NCBI GenBank assembly: GCA_034336665.1
Contig: JAPFBE010000003.1
Coordinates: forward strand, 15,726,360-15,790,359
Reading direction: 5' to 3'
DNA length: 64,000 bases
Source of the DNA: Luscinia megarhynchos
Taxonomy: Eukaryota > Chordata > Aves > Passeriformes > Turdidae
Each line of letters begins with the position of its first letter. Positions within the stretch are counted from its first letter, which is position 1. Below are positions 27,101 through 38,500 of this stretch, piece by piece. A program made the translations under genes and the position numbers. The notes under the pieces are model-generated. The model did no database searches, was not told the origin of the DNA, and was given only the letters and a program-made list of their open reading frames with translations.

Positions 27101-30100
27101 ATCAGCATATTCGATTGACTGAAAGATACTGAGAGAATAGCGGCGCCTCATCTCCAGCCGTGCCATTGTAAAGCGGTACCACTTCTGGATGAGGATTGCA
27201 GCTCTAATGACTGTCAAAACAGAAAGCAGTGGAGTACACATGGATGCAGGGTAATCTACAAGGAAAATATGCCTGCTGCCTTTGCAGAATTTTGCAATCA
27301 GATGACAAATTCAGTCCAATGTACAAAGTCAGCAATAAAATGAAACCCAGTAAAAATGACACTGAAAAAAACCACAATATGCCTTTACTGTTTCTGCCCT
27401 CCAACACAGATCCCAAGTGAGCTGACTTGCTCAGGCCTCAGCAGTTAGTAACCTTCCCCATTTAATTGTCTTGAAGACAGTACCCAGGTAAGAAGCCAGT
27501 CATGTTCAGCTGATGGGCACTATATGGCTTTTGGGAAGGTGAAGAAAGGAAGAACAGTTTGGCCTATCAACAACGTATTTCTTTATCAAGCTGCAGCAAA
27601 AAGCTTTGATTTTGCAAGCTGTGACATGAACAATCATTCAATGACAGTATTTGCAACAGCCTCTTCTACCAGAAAGTTTTTGCCGGCAGAGCTGCATCAG
27701 TAAGCCAAATTCAGCAAAATTCAAATCCTAGGATAAAAATTTAACAAATGGGGTAGAATATGTTGCTTAAATAGACAAGCCAAAAGGCTATGAGGTATAG
27801 TTTTTGCTAGCTTGGTTAACAAACGAACACTCACCCCAAAAAATCAATGGAACATGCCAGAAGACAATTTTTGACTATGTGCTGAATATGCATTCTGTTC
27901 AGCACTTTAAGAAGTTTTGTCTACCATGGTCTCAGTCTGGAAAACTGCTGGAAACTTCACTGAAGGACAATCATCAAGACTGCAGCCTGGAGGAAAGAGC
28001 CTGCTGCCAACAGGCCTCATTCATGCCACAGAGAGACCACATTCCTTTAACTGCTCAGATAAAAGTCTATTGAGCAGAGAAACATCTGGTGGCAGAAAGA
28101 GGTCCTGGGATGGGCACTGTCCTGCACGGCAAAACAGTAAAGAAAAGCTCTGTACTACAGGGTTTACACCACTCAAATATTGTAACTGATCTCCAATACC
28201 AGGCATTTTTATACTGGGATGAGTGGAACCTGAGTGAGAATGATTTGTTCCTTACTGATAGGTATGCAGGTAAGGACAAATATTAATGGGAAAGTGATTC
28301 TATTAATAGAGTATAACATTAAGGAAACAGTTTTATAAAAATGCTCACAGATGCCCACAACAACATGTTACTTGCTTATTTTACCATTAATGAGTATACA
28401 GTATAGTTAAAATGGTAAAATTTTCTAAAAAGCCTAAAAAGCCCAAAATCCAGAAAGACTTCCATCCTGTAGATATTGCAGCCATCCTAGAAAAATCCTC
28501 CTGCCTGAAGGAAATCCTTATATAACTAAGAGCATTCTTCAGACCCTACATAAACTCTGAGATCTCTCTTATTTTCTGTGCTTTCTGGAAGTCCCCACCA
28601 CTACAGACCTGAAAGCCTGACATATTACAGCAAGGCTGCCACCAACATTTATGCTTAGAAGAGTACCTAGGGGCAAAGCACAACCACCAGCACAGAAACG
28701 GATTTCCAGCATCAGAGTCATTAAACTTCCCATTAAAGCCCCCTGGGTTGCTTAATGGTCCTGAGCACTTAACATGGCACAGTTCCATTGCTATCACATA
28801 AGACAGATACATATCAATCACTGTGGTTAATGTTGCAAATCTAACAGAATGTATCCTGTCTTTTTTTTTCCTTTTAATTGTACTTTTATTACAGCACTGT
28901 TATTCTCAGGACTGAATCAGAACATGATTTTCACACTAAGCTAAACTGCATCTCTAAAAGAAATTGTTATCAGTTGCAGAAGGTCTCTACACCAACAAGT
29001 ATCTGTTAAATTAATGTTATTAATGCATTAGAGAAATGTACAGCCTCAGGCTGCAGATAGATGGTTCAGCATCATTTGACTACTGTTGAAGAGCAGAAAC
29101 GAAACCATCCAACAACTCCAGAAGACAAAATAGAGTTCATTAAGCATACAAAATCCTAAGCCCCACATCAATGTGTGTTGATGGTTGTTGATCAAGAAAG
29201 AGTACAACTCCTCATGCTCACTCCAATCTTTTTAGGCACTCAGAAATATTCCCAAGTAGCACATCCCCAAGGTCTTGCAAGACCCATGTAGGCATAGCAT
29301 GCAAACCCAAAGAGGAAGAGCTGCCTCCCAGTGACAGGTAGGTCTGGGACTCCAAATGATTCCATTCCACTTTCACTGCTATGATACAGCACAGATGCTG
29401 CTTTGTAGTAGCATACACAAAGCTGAGGACTGCTCTCAAACCAGTGAGTTAGGATCCCTGTAGTCATGACTAAGTGCTCCTGCTTCTTACTCACCAGCTT
29501 CCTGTGACTCATGTTCTGGCTTGGTAGCCAAAAAGAGCCTTCTTTTTCAACCATGGGCTGTTCAGCATAATAATGTCCTAAGACTATGCACAGTACCATG
29601 TAACATGGCTCTCTGCTTACCAAAAAATTTACTTTAATGAACACAAAAGATCTGGACAAAAGTCTGAGTGAATCCTGGAACCCACCTGCTTGTGCAAAGA
29701 CTGCTGAGTTCATACCAAGGTGGGGTATGATTAAAAGGAGGGTGATAATCCATTAGTTTAATTGAACATTTAACCAGGTCCTGTGGAGACTTTCAACTGA
29801 TAACCTCAGTAATTATCAGGGAGAATGTCAGGCCAGGCACTTGGTAGGCCAGAAAACTGATTTTGAAGTCATTGTAATAGCTCTGCTTTATTACACTTGT
29901 TTCATAATTGGGGTCACACAACAGCAGGGAAATTGGGGTGGTTTGCCCAGGAACCCTGTGGTGTGAAAAGCCATAAAAGGTCCCACTCAATACTTTAGCC
30001 TGTGCCAGTGACAGAGCAAGTACAGACACCTCTGAAATTTAGCTTCTCTCCCAGATGCTGTGAATCTTTTACAACCCATTCTGTCAATGTTAGAGGTGGT

Positions 30101-30334
30101 CTAGAGCTGCTTCCTGACCTCAGCCAGCGTCTAAAAGCTAATCACAGTTTTAAAAAGAAAATAATTTTCCCAGAGCAAGTATTTTGACAACAGGGCTTGA
30201 GGGGGGAGGCGGGGGGAACATTACCTTGCAATCCTCTTCTGGTGTTAGAGAGAGAACAACCACTTGCCCTGAAGACAAAGGCAACACTCACCATTCTCTG
30301 ACCTTCTGTCAGCTACAGAACTGCTGCACCCCAT
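2978..30334 (-). CDS. PPEF1: PPEF1, protein phosphatase with EF-hands 1 (16 coding exons, complete)
   Basis: This is a calmodulin- and calcium-responsive serine/threonine phosphatase of the PPP family (rdgC/PPEF group), known mainly from sensory neurons. The exons join, in transcript order, as 30292-30334, 27083-27210, 26233-26284, 20431-20603, 18622-18736, 16705-16751, 12619-12785, 11006-11042, 10411-10560, 8050-8250, 7150-7335, 6392-6534, 5660-5766, 4553-4716, 3633-3717 and 2978-3171. The total is 1992 nt, or 663 residues plus stop (human about 653). All introns are GT-AG and phases agree throughout. Features in order: MGCSSS N-terminus, IQ motif (16-27), GDLHG (171-175), GDFVDRG (200-206), GNHE (232-235), HGG (285-287), RSHE (417-420), then EF-hand loops at 512-523, 595-606 and 635-646. 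The paralogue PPEF2 is less likely, because the sequence follows human PPEF1 as I remember it and RS1 is adjacent. No disruption is seen. Confidence 0.97.
3633..3717 (-). CDS. PPEF1: PPEF1 coding exon 15: EF-hand 2
   Basis: An 85-bp exon between acceptor AAAACCAG and donor TCAG|GTAAGT. It encodes residues 572-599 plus one base, including [18 protein letters not shown], which is the entering helix and first half of the canonical EF-hand 2 loop starting at Asp595. It enters in phase 0 and leaves in phase 1. Confidence 0.96.
4553..4716 (-). CDS. PPEF1: PPEF1 coding exon 14
   Basis: A 164-bp exon for residues 517-571. The acceptor is CTTCTGGCAG, chosen over a second AG four bases downstream because only this one completes the Gly codon from exon 13. 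It holds the end of EF-hand 1 (RISVND) and a conserved linker with [14 protein letters not shown]. The donor is AAAGAG|GTAAAG. Confidence 0.95.
4843..4910 (+). repeat. CR1 LINE remnant
   Basis: The phrases 'ggggttggactaggc' and 'aggtcccttccagcc' match the conserved 3' tail of avian CR1 in plus orientation. A degenerate 'gttctgatgttca' follows in place of the usual terminal microsatellite. It lies in PPEF1 intron 13, antisense to that gene. Confidence 0.75.
5660..5766 (-). CDS. PPEF1: PPEF1 coding exon 13: start of EF-hand 1
   Basis: A 107-bp exon for residues 481-516 plus one base. It carries [16 protein letters not shown] and then [12 protein letters not shown], the first half of EF-hand 1 (loop from Asp512). 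That loop ends in Asp rather than Glu at position 12, so its calcium affinity may be lower than that of loops 2 and 3. The acceptor is TTCCTCCTAG and the donor ACAG|GTACTA. Confidence 0.95.
6392..6534 (-). CDS. PPEF1: PPEF1 coding exon 12: end of catalytic domain
   Basis: A 143-bp exon for residues 434-480 plus two bases. It includes [20 protein letters not shown], the highly conserved C-terminal block of PPP phosphatases that borders the active site. The acceptor is CCTCTGTCAG and the donor GAGAG|GTAAAG. Confidence 0.97.
7150..7335 (-). CDS. PPEF1: PPEF1 coding exon 11: catalytic core
   Basis: A 186-bp exon, phase 0 at both ends, for residues 372-433. It contains [26 protein letters not shown] and [13 protein letters not shown]. 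His419 in RSHE is a metal ligand in PPP enzymes. The acceptor is TGCTATTTATAG and the donor GGGAAG|GTAAGA. Confidence 0.97.
8050..8250 (-). CDS. PPEF1: PPEF1 coding exon 10: linker inserted in catalytic domain
   Basis: A 201-bp exon, phase 0 at both ends, for residues 305-371. The product is basic and low in hydrophobic residues ([20 protein letters not shown] and so on) and ends in KEWKQ, which joins [10 protein letters not shown] of the next exon. This position is the poorly conserved insert that separates the two parts of the PPEF catalytic domain. It seems some 15 residues longer than the human insert, judged from memory. Confidence 0.92.
8880..8965 (+). repeat. A/C-rich low-complexity tract
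   Basis: An irregular AACC/AAAC-rich stretch (for example 'ccaaccaaccaaaaaaaccc') in PPEF1 intron 9. Its reverse complement is G/T-rich in the PPEF1 transcript. Similar tracts recur at about 16155-16290, 19112-19180 and 20783-20830. Confidence 0.8.
10411..10560 (-). CDS. PPEF1: PPEF1 coding exon 9: catalytic core
   Basis: A 150-bp exon, phase 0 at both ends, for residues 255-304. It contains [13 protein letters not shown] and [15 protein letters not shown]. The His in HGG (285) is the conserved metal ligand at this position in PPP phosphatases. The acceptor is TATTTTACAG and the donor AATAAG|GTAAGA. Confidence 0.97.
11006..11042 (-). CDS. PPEF1: PPEF1 coding exon 8 (37 bp)
   Basis: A very short exon encoding [12 protein letters not shown] after one base that completes the split Arg codon. 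It corresponds to human RYGFTKEILHKYK. The acceptor is CTATTTTCAG and the donor TACAAG|GTAAGA. It is required to keep frame between exons 7 and 9. Confidence 0.96.
11382..11535 (-). repeat. CR1 LINE fragment
   Basis: The typical CR1 3' end in reverse complement: 'atcatagaatcatataat', then 'ttggaaggggccttaaagat', 'tccaaccccctgc' and 'gggacaacttccactagatc'. The repeated ATAGAAT motifs at its left edge are a decayed form of the terminal microsatellite. It lies in PPEF1 intron 7. Confidence 0.9.
12619..12785 (-). CDS. PPEF1: PPEF1 coding exon 7: GDFVDRG and GNHE motifs
   Basis: A 167-bp exon for residues 187-241 plus two bases. It carries [20 protein letters not shown], whose Asp201 and Asp204 lie in the metal-binding GDxVDRG signature, and HLNRGNHED, whose Asn233 and His234 are metal and catalytic residues of PPP enzymes. 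The acceptor is TTTCTGCAG and the donor CTGAG|GTAGAT. Confidence 0.98.
15839..15863 (-). repeat. C-rich tract, G-quadruplex motif on the PPEF1 strand
   Basis: The plus strand reads as runs of C separated by single bases (CCCCCCCCGCCCCCACCCACCCC). The PPEF1 transcript strand therefore has four G-runs of at least three with one-base loops, a strong predicted G-quadruplex. It sits in PPEF1 intron 6. Confidence 0.85.
16155..16290 (+). repeat. A/C-rich low-complexity tract
   Basis: About 135 bases almost free of G and T, built from irregular AAAC, AACC and ACAACA units. In the opposite strand it reads open as a hydrophobic Phe/Leu/Gly-rich peptide, an effect of composition and not evidence of a gene. 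It lies in PPEF1 intron 6. Confidence 0.8.
16705..16751 (-). CDS. PPEF1: PPEF1 coding exon 6 (47 bp): GDLHG motif
   Basis: A short exon for residues 171-186. Two bases complete the Gly codon, followed by [15 protein letters not shown]. Asp172 and His174 form the first metal-binding motif of PPP phosphatases. The acceptor is TTTCCTGTAG and the donor TATAAG|GTAAGT. Confidence 0.97.
18622..18736 (-). CDS. PPEF1: PPEF1 coding exon 5
   Basis: A 115-bp exon for residues 133-170 plus one base. It contains [19 protein letters not shown], then [17 protein letters not shown], which leads into the GDLHG motif. The acceptor is CTTCTCACAG and the donor TGTG|GTAAGG. Confidence 0.97.
20431..20603 (-). CDS. 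PPEF1: PPEF1 coding exon 4
   Basis: A 173-bp exon for residues 75-132. The first part ([17 protein letters not shown]) is poorly conserved. The end, [17 protein letters not shown] and LLHAFRNEQ, follows the conserved PPEF block that precedes the catalytic domain. The acceptor is CTTGTTCCAG and the donor GAACAG|GTAATT. Confidence 0.95.
26233..26284 (-). CDS. PPEF1: PPEF1 coding exon 3 (52 bp)
   Basis: Encodes [17 protein letters not shown] plus one base, aligned with human LSTFFSFMLENYTHIH. The acceptor is TCATACTCAG and the donor TTCAG|GTAACA. It enters in phase 0 and leaves in phase 1. Confidence 0.94.
27083..27210 (-). CDS. PPEF1: PPEF1 coding exon 2: IQ motif
   Basis: A 128-bp exon for residues 15-57. 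[17 protein letters not shown] is the IQ motif expected to bind calmodulin, and it is followed by [14 protein letters not shown], which is nearly invariant in PPEF1. The acceptor is GTTTTGACAG. The donor CTACAG|GTTTGT is weaker than the others. Confidence 0.97.
30292..30334 (-). CDS. PPEF1: PPEF1 coding exon 1: acylation-type N-terminus
   Basis: The chosen ATG (30332-30334) lies in a strong Kozak context (GGAACCATGGGG) and begins [14 protein letters not shown], matching human MGCSSSSTKTRRS. Gly2, Cys3 and Ser6 fit N-myristoylation and palmitoylation, which would hold the enzyme at membranes. An in-frame ATG seven codons upstream (30353-30355) would give MGSIIGT in front, but in a weaker context. 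The donor is AATG|GTGAGT. The 5' UTR boundary upstream is not resolved. Confidence 0.9.
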
Positions 30335-33300
30335 GGTTCCAATGATGCTGCCCATCCGTTTTAATTGCTGCTGATACGAAGCATGTTTCTCTCAGCTGTT
30401 AGCATTATACACATTTCCTGTGTTGTTCCGTCAGTGACGAGGGCTATGTTCCTTTGGGCTCCTGGGCTCTTCCTAGTACTCCTAACAGGGATGAGATTGG
30501 AAGGAAGGGATAGGGAGAAAAAAAATTGGTGCTTGACAACACAGAATCTGAAGTACCTTCAGCACATAACAAATTATTGTTCAGCACATCCTACCTAAAC
30601 TAGGGGCTTTTTTCCCACATCTGATTACTATCAACTTGCAGTCAAGAGAAATTAACTTAGACATTAATACAATTTACTCCTTACATGTTTGCTTAATGTT
30701 AATGTGCAGCAGCAATTTCTTATATGAAGAATAGCTATTTAAAGCCTTACTACTAGAGACAAGGGACTTCAGAGACACATTACTCTTCATTCTTATAATT
30801 TGGAAATTTGAACTGCAGAATTTTAACGATTTTAAATTACTTGTGATAGCACTGCTAAAAAAACCCCAACCCTCAATCCTCCTAACACTCCATTGATTTG
30901 AAAAGTTGCCTTATCACCTCATTTATCACTTTATCACTCAGTGTCACCACCACCAAATTTACCAGGACAGACAGTACCATAGGTAAATCACTTCATTATC
31001 AGATTTCATTTAAATAAAATATCCAATTTTCTGTTGCATTTCTACCGAAAAAAAAATCCAAGGAAAAGATTTTGTTTCATTAAATAGATGAACAGAATAC
31101 ATTTTGAAGTGAAGTCTTTTGGTTTTTTTCTCCTGGCACTTGCTCAGCTCTTCACTAAATAGTATCATTCACTAATGCAATACACTCTCTAATCAACAAA
31201 TTCAAATGAATACAATTCCTCTGAGATACAAAATGGATCAATTTCTAAGCAACAAGAAATTCACTAATGCTCTTAGATACTGAACTTTGTTTTAGCTAAA
31301 GATTTCTTATATGATCAAGCTGACCCCTCTCTCTCCGTCTCCAGGGATACATCTGACATCTAAATTATTTTATCTGTTGTTTTGTTTCATTGATATTCCT
31401 TTTCTTTTAGCTTGAGTTATAAAACAAAGAAGAAATTAATCAGCAAAAAATGAATTCTTAGCTACTATTTTCCTTTGGCTTTACTAGCAGAAATCAAAAT
31501 AAAAGAAGGATACAAAAGAAAAATATAAATGCGTAACTAGGTGATTTTTCAAGTGAAAACACTTATAGTTGTGGGTCTGTATGTGTAGATTTCAATATTT
31601 ACTATATATGATATCCTGTCCTGTCATGTTAGTATAACATAACTCTTTGTAGATCTGGGGCTTTTTTTCAGGATTCCACAAAACAAGGGTATCCTACACT
31701 TGAGCTGGGTCTGACTCCTTATGAGTCAGTAATTATTTCAGGAAAGAAGGATTTTAAGGTTATTTCCCCACAACAGATTGCTTTACTTCCCTCTGAAGGA
31801 GCTATCATGACATCCAAAAAAAGTGCTCTTATATCAACTTTGAGCCAATCAATGGCTTTGGCAGCATCAAATACAGCATTGATATTGCAAATAGCTCAAA
31901 CCTGTCTTCTCTCCAAACAATTTCTGCTCTCCTGGTTACCATCTCCTCACTTTCCCTCTTAAGAGAATCTCAATCCTTCATTACTCCATCTCAAAGAAGC
32001 CAGCCATGACTTGAATTGTGATCTGAAGACTGGCACTAAGGGCAAAATAGATCTTACAATCTAAATTCTACTGCAGCAAGACTCTTGATTAGAGGGCAGG
32101 TCAGCCTGTGCCCAGCAATGGGCAATGGGAGCCCCAAAGAGAACCATGACACCTCTCAGGGCTCTCTCCAAACTACAGAAAGCAGTGGGCTGACCCAAGA
32201 AATGGGGGCTGAGTGATCCTACCCTGCTTTCAACAACTTCAGCTTTCCTCCCAGTCATCACCACTCTCCTCCACATACCTCTAAACTCATGAACTTCTAG
32301 AACCTCCCTGAGCAAAGAAATTAAAATATAGGGACAGAAATTTTATTATGACAGCAGTAAATGAAGATTCAAACATACACTCAGAGCTTGGAGGAAAATT
32401 TGTGCAAATATATCCTATCATTAAATGGCCTAAAAAGGCCAAATCTGGCCATTGAAGAGCTACTCCAGGGCAAGAATCATCACTTTCAGTCCCAAATACC
32501 TGCATTATAAAATGGACAGAGCGAACATTCAACCACCTTTTCATGACAACTTCTCCAGTGGCTATGGAGCCATCCTCACCGCCAACCTGCATGCCTAGAC
32601 TCCAGGCTAGGAGAGTAATTGCTGTGAGCTACTTACTACACAGAGTAGCAGTGCCTGCTGAAGAATCATTTGCCATTACAAAATTCCCCCCAAATGTTGC
32701 CTGATGAAATTGAAAGCTGGGCTTTTACCAAGGTATTGCAAGAGACACAAGGCAGCTGGATGAGAATTTGAAATGAAATGCTATTTTAATATTCTCGATG
32801 TTATACCACGGATTTACCTTTAAGAGAGAATCTGTCATGTTGACTAAAAAGTAGACATCCAATTTCTACAAGTCAGTGATCTGCCTCACTTTTAGACATA
32901 ACTTCAAAAAATTGCTAGATTTCTCTCAGTTTTGCAAAAAAAGCCAGTTTTGTGGTAGACAGACACTGAAAGCACAACCCATCCACTGAAGCAAAATAAA
33001 ATGTCTTTGCAATCATGCCAATGGACATGCACAAAGCTAAGCCAGAGTGGCACATGCTGCTCTTTCCTAGGCAGGAGTCGCTGAAGGTTACACACAGCAA
33101 GTGCTCTGAAATTTGGGGTTAAGAACCCGAGCTGTTGAGAGCCTGATTTACAGAGAATATGGCTCAGCATCATTTGGTTTGGATGTAATAGGTGCTGCCC
33201 CAAATCAATCATGCCTCCAGTTTGTCAGTCACATAAAGACCAGGCTGCCTCAGCCTCAAGGAAAATGGAAATCCTGTAAAGATTTATAGCTGACTTTAAA

Positions 33301-34836
33301 TGAAATCAGACAGCAGAGTCTTTGGGCAGGGAGCCATCCTTTAAAGCACACCTTATCTTTTAAAATTATTTGAGCTGTGCTACTGACAGACAAGTGCAAA
33401 TAAGGTTAAACCTGAGGATATGGGAGCCATATGAATAAGAGCCACTAGGATTGAAATTTTTACTCCTCTGTCTTTTCATTTGTCTTTTACCTTTGACAAA
33501 CAAAAATGAAAGGCTCCTCCTTTTGTTTTTATTGGGATGGGGTTTCTTTCCATAATTATACTACTTCCCCTAAAGTTGTTTCAACATCTCTCTCCAGCAA
33601 TGCGCCTCCTTTCACTACTCACCCTTTTTCTCAATCATATTTGTGAGCAGGTAGCTATGATCTCTTCCCGTAACATCTTAGGAGATACATGTACATGGAG
33701 AGGTGATGAGATTGAGACAGTTTTCTATATAAAGATCAGATGGATGGATGGATGCTTCTAATGACAGAGGTTTTCCATTGATGCCATCTTACTATAATAT
33801 TTTTATTTTACTGTGACTCACAGTAAAATTCCTTTAGAATTGTTTTCCTTTGGAAACTAGGACTGCAGAAAATGTAGATATGCAATAATGTCCTTTTGTG
33901 ATGGATTTGCTTCTGTGCATTGCTGAGGGAATAAAGCTGGAAAGACTAAAATACCCTAGAGAAGAGAACTCAGACATTAAATCACAACACGCAGGTCAGG
34001 ACCTGCAGAAGGACAGATCTCCAAAACTGTCTTGTTGGGATTGTCAAGGATGGCAATCTGAAGATCTCATTAGCTAAAAGACTCACCCTACAGAAAGTAG
34101 GATGAAGCGGTCACAGTCAACTTGCAGAGTGAAATGGAACCTGGCTATGGCACAGGAGCTGTAATTTTGACACCAACACTGAATTTGATCTGCCAAGGGG
34201 CTGATATGAGAACATCAAACATAGACAAATCAATATATGATTAGTTCTCTATTGTTTTACATCCATGGAACAAACTAAGATTTCTATTAAGTGATTTTCA
34301 GTAATTATATATATGTGAAAGACAGAAATGAGAAAGGCTTTTTCATACAGATAATTTCAAACAGCTAATTTCTTCAGCCTGCCCAGAGAAGCAAGGCTAA
34401 GCTCAATATAGAGCTGATGGAATGACTGCTATAAGTGGCTGTGTTGATAGACCTCAGTGCTGGGGCCAGGAATCAATAGGGAATGAGATGCGTGTGGTGG
34501 GTTGAGTGCTGGCCAAATTTTAGTAAGATACCAGAGAGCCAGCAGAGCCTGAAAGAGAACAGGATGAAGAATAGGATGAAGTTTTAAGGTGGACTCATTC
34601 CTGAGCCAAAAAATGCACTGCAAAAAGAAATAAAAGCAAGAGTAGCAAAAGTGTGAGCATGTAGATAATTCAAGCAATCCCTGAGTTCAGGAACTGCATG
34701 CAAACCCAAAGAGAATCTGTAGAAAACATGGTGGGAGAATACCAGTTCACGTTATTTATAATCTATAAAGGGTACATTTACATTTTGACTTCTTTTTTTG
34801 TTTTTTGTGCAGAAAATAAACAAACAAAGCGTGCAG

Positions 34837-34840
<4 letters not shown>

Positions 34841-34867
<27 letters not shown>
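34841..34867 (+). repeat. Poly(T) tract, 27 bases
   Basis: An uninterrupted run of 27 T. On the minus strand it is a poly(A), possibly the tail of an old retroposed copy, though no recognisable body lies beside it. Confidence 0.9.
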
Positions 34868-35487
34868 GTACAGCAAGACTTTAGGCAGATTTAAAAAAAA
34901 AATGAGAAGGAGAAGCAAATAAAAGTGGACAAATGGGGTACACATTCTTCCACACCTTGAAGAATAAATAAAACCATCATATTGCTTTCCAGAAATGTTA
35001 AACACCTCTAGTGGGAGATTCCTTTAGGCAACAAGGGGGAAACTGAAAATCCAGCAGTAAATTTGGTTTCAGTAAACTGAAGCATAAAAGTTAACACCAT
35101 TTAAGCAAAAAGCTTGATCACATACTGTCCTGCAGTTAATGAGCAGGGTCTTAATGACATCCTGAAAATGCAAATCTTTGGAACAAACATGTGTTGAAAT
35201 CTGAGCCAGTTTAAAAATTAAATTCATGCTTCAGAGTGGTTTTCATAAAATTTAAGTTAAGCATCAGAACAAGGTTTAAAATACAATAAGATTATTTTTC
35301 CTAAAATAAAAAATACATTAAATACAGTAGTCTCAAAACTATTTGATCTCATCTGTACTTAGAAGTTCTGAAAAACTGATTCAGTCCAGGTCAAACATTA
35401 TAGTTTGAAGCACAGTGATTTTTCTCATGGTAAAATCATAAATAATGCCACATACATCTGTCAATTTGCTCTTTAAAAATGAGCCAA

Positions 35488-35507
35488 ATATATATATATA
35501 TATATAC
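35488..35507. repeat. (AT)n microsatellite
   Basis: About ten AT units, followed by the plus-strand bases ACACCCC. Confidence 0.9.
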
Positions 35508-38500
35508 ACCCCACCCAAAGATATTACCTTTTTTCTTTCTGCTTCAGCAATACCGAGATTTTTTTGTACAAAAGTACCTTTAGAATATTCTTTTTTTTAA
35601 GAGAAAGCAACCCCTGAGGGGTGCAGCTCTGCAGAACAGGTGCTCCAATTCTCTCTGGGGCTCTGGAGCTCAGGAGCTGCAGTGCACTTGCTCTCCACCT
35701 ATTTATACAGCTTCCCAAGAGGAAATTTCTTGAATGCTGCTCTTCAGAAACAGTCGGGGGAAAATGCTGTTTTCATTGTCCAGCCTGATGTGAAAGCTCA
35801 TGGCTGCAGCCCTGCAGCTGTGCTGTTTCCGTGTTGAAAAGCTCTTTTGTCACCATGCCTCCTGAATCTCAGGCAGAGAAAGGGATGGGCTGAAGTTATC
35901 TGCCTCGCATCTGAAGTCACATGATCTCTTTTGGCCTTTCTGCTGTGTTGAGGCAATGATTTGCATTTTAGCAGATCTAGCACACTGGAAAAAAACATAA
36001 GGCTGTCCAGGTTGTTTGGTTATCTGATGTGACTGGCATGGTTATGAAAGCCCTTAAGGAAAGAACTACTGAATTTACCACAATGCATTGTACCTGCATG
36101 CAACTGATATAAGTGTTCTCCAAATCACTCAGTCATACTCAGATAATGGCACAAGTATGAAGCACTCAGATCTTGTGTTGGGAAGCACTGTGCTAATGCT
36201 TTCAGTTCATTTCTTCATGCATGCACATGTTCTCACCATAAACTTGTGACTGGAATTCTGTGAACTCAGTCCATGTTTTGGCTCATCTTCTCCTTGTGTC
36301 ACTGCAGGGAAGGGATTGGAGTAGCCGAGAACACCGCAGTCTTGCTCTGGTCAGAAAGCCACGATTTGAAATAAAACCCTGACTCCTTGAAGCACGTCCC
36401 ACATCTGACCCAGCTCCTGGCCACGCTGGCCCCTGACTCTCAGTAACTGCACAGGATCCCTAGGGAAGGGCAGAGCCATCACGGTGATTTGTTACTGCTC
36501 ACACAACAGCCCCTGAGGAATCTGCCCCACTGGCAGCATGGGGACACTGTGATTTCAAACACATAACCCCGCCAAACCACTTGAAACTAGGAGGTGTCTG
36601 TAGAAGCATGATAGTGTAATATCACCACTACAGCCCTGGGCCCAGTCCTCATCAGCACTTATGTTCATCAGGCCACCTTTGCCCCAGTCCAAAAGCCAGA
36701 GAGGGGTTGCTTGCTGCTGTGCAATGATGGAACAGAGCACAGCAGCCATTTCTGTGGGGTCAGGGCAGGGCCTGTGGGTCTGAAGAGGACCACAGGTTAT
36801 AAAGCATGCTGTAGTGGGAAAAAGCTCCATGTGCACAAGCACAAGATGAAGATGACTGTGCCCGTTGCTCTGAAGCCTCTCCAGGTGATGGAGCCCCACC
36901 AGGACTGGATAGAAACAAAAGATTTCTGAGAATAGAGGCAAAGTAATATCTTCATCCTCCTGACCCTCCCCAAAAGTCTAATAATACCATAACATGCTAT
37001 TTTCAGAATTTTTTGTCATCAGTGTGGTTACAGTTCTAAAGGCATCAACCACCACTCCGAAGGACAGAGTGATCAAATCCCCTTTTGAAACAGACTTTTG
37101 CTAAGGTGCAAAAGATATTTAAAATGCCAAACCAGCGAAGAAGAAGGCATTTGATTGACTGAGTTAGTCCTCTGAGGTTCAGGAGTCCCAGACACAAGCT
37201 TCCACTTTCAAAGCTGTTCCTCTCCTGTGAGATGAGGCAGTAAATGGAAAGCATACCAAGCGCAATAATTCTGCATGACCCAGAACAGTTTTGATGTTTG
37301 TTTCTTCTGGCAGAATGCACTTTCCCTGATCTGAGTTACAGCAGCTAATCTTTTATGTATGATCACGTTGCTCTGCCAAAATGCATGCAAGCAAAAATAC
37401 ATCACAACCTCTTTCCACTGCACTCTTGGGATACACATTATTTATAACCATTTACTGTACCTGATAAGTTCATCTATATTGGCATTTACCAAGATCTCTG
37501 CATAATGAGAGGTTTGCTCCAATTCCAATAAATCCATCCATTTCATCCAAGATCAGTGGGAGAGTGTTAACCTTAGCAGTTAGGTTCTTTAGGACACGTT
37601 TTCTTTTGTTCGTCTTCTTTGTCCTCTGTCTCAGTGATCTGACATGACCAAGCAACCTGATAAAGAGTCAGCGCTGCTGGACTGAGCCACCTCTCCAGTT
37701 ACTTGTGGGGATCACAATAACATGCAACTTGAGGAAGCACAAATGTCCTTTCCAAATTATTCAAGTCCAAGGAGACAACACTATTTGCCTTTCTACAAAG
37801 GGCAAAGAAAACATACCAGTCCCATCAACAAGGTCACACATGCTACTGCTTTTTTGCTCAGCAGTCATGTATCACACACACTTAATATGCTGAATAAACT
37901 TTTATCATCAACAGCTGCAACAGAAAATAGGCCAAAAAATTCTGACAATATATGATTGAGCAGTCCAGCATGACAAGAAAAAACCCAGTGATGGTGGTAG
38001 TGTAGAAATCAGGGCATCCCTCTAAAAGCAGCCCTTCTTGATGTAATAGCACATATTCTGTTTTCCAAATACTTTGGAAACATTAACCTCTTGAGCAAAT
38101 CTTCATGCAGGCATTTCACATACATAATTCAAATTCTGCTTTAGGCTTATTTCTCAGAAGCACCCACTACAAAGTGATGTAACTGATATTTTTCAAAAAG
38201 GATGCAGATAATCATAGTTGAAGGGAATGTGCTCCTTCTAAGGTCTGACCATGGTTTCCCTCCTATTGCCCTACCAAGCTTAAAGAAGTATTTTTATATG
38301 ACCCAGCAAAGTATTTTAAAGTACTAGTCAGGGGAAAAGTCCCTGACTGAGAAACTTGGATGGCCAAAAAAAAAAAAAACCTAATGGAAAAAAACTGAGA
38401 GAAATTAATGTCCAGAACAAATTTAAACTCTGACTCAGTCAGTGAGATGACAGAAATGTGTGCTCACACATTAGAAGAAGTAGGTTAATTTGTGTGAACA

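Noticed and set aside
29240..29713. 157-codon minus-strand frame in PPEF1 intron 1
   Set aside because: It lies between coding exons 1 and 2, whose phases join directly. It has no homology I recognise and no good splice context.
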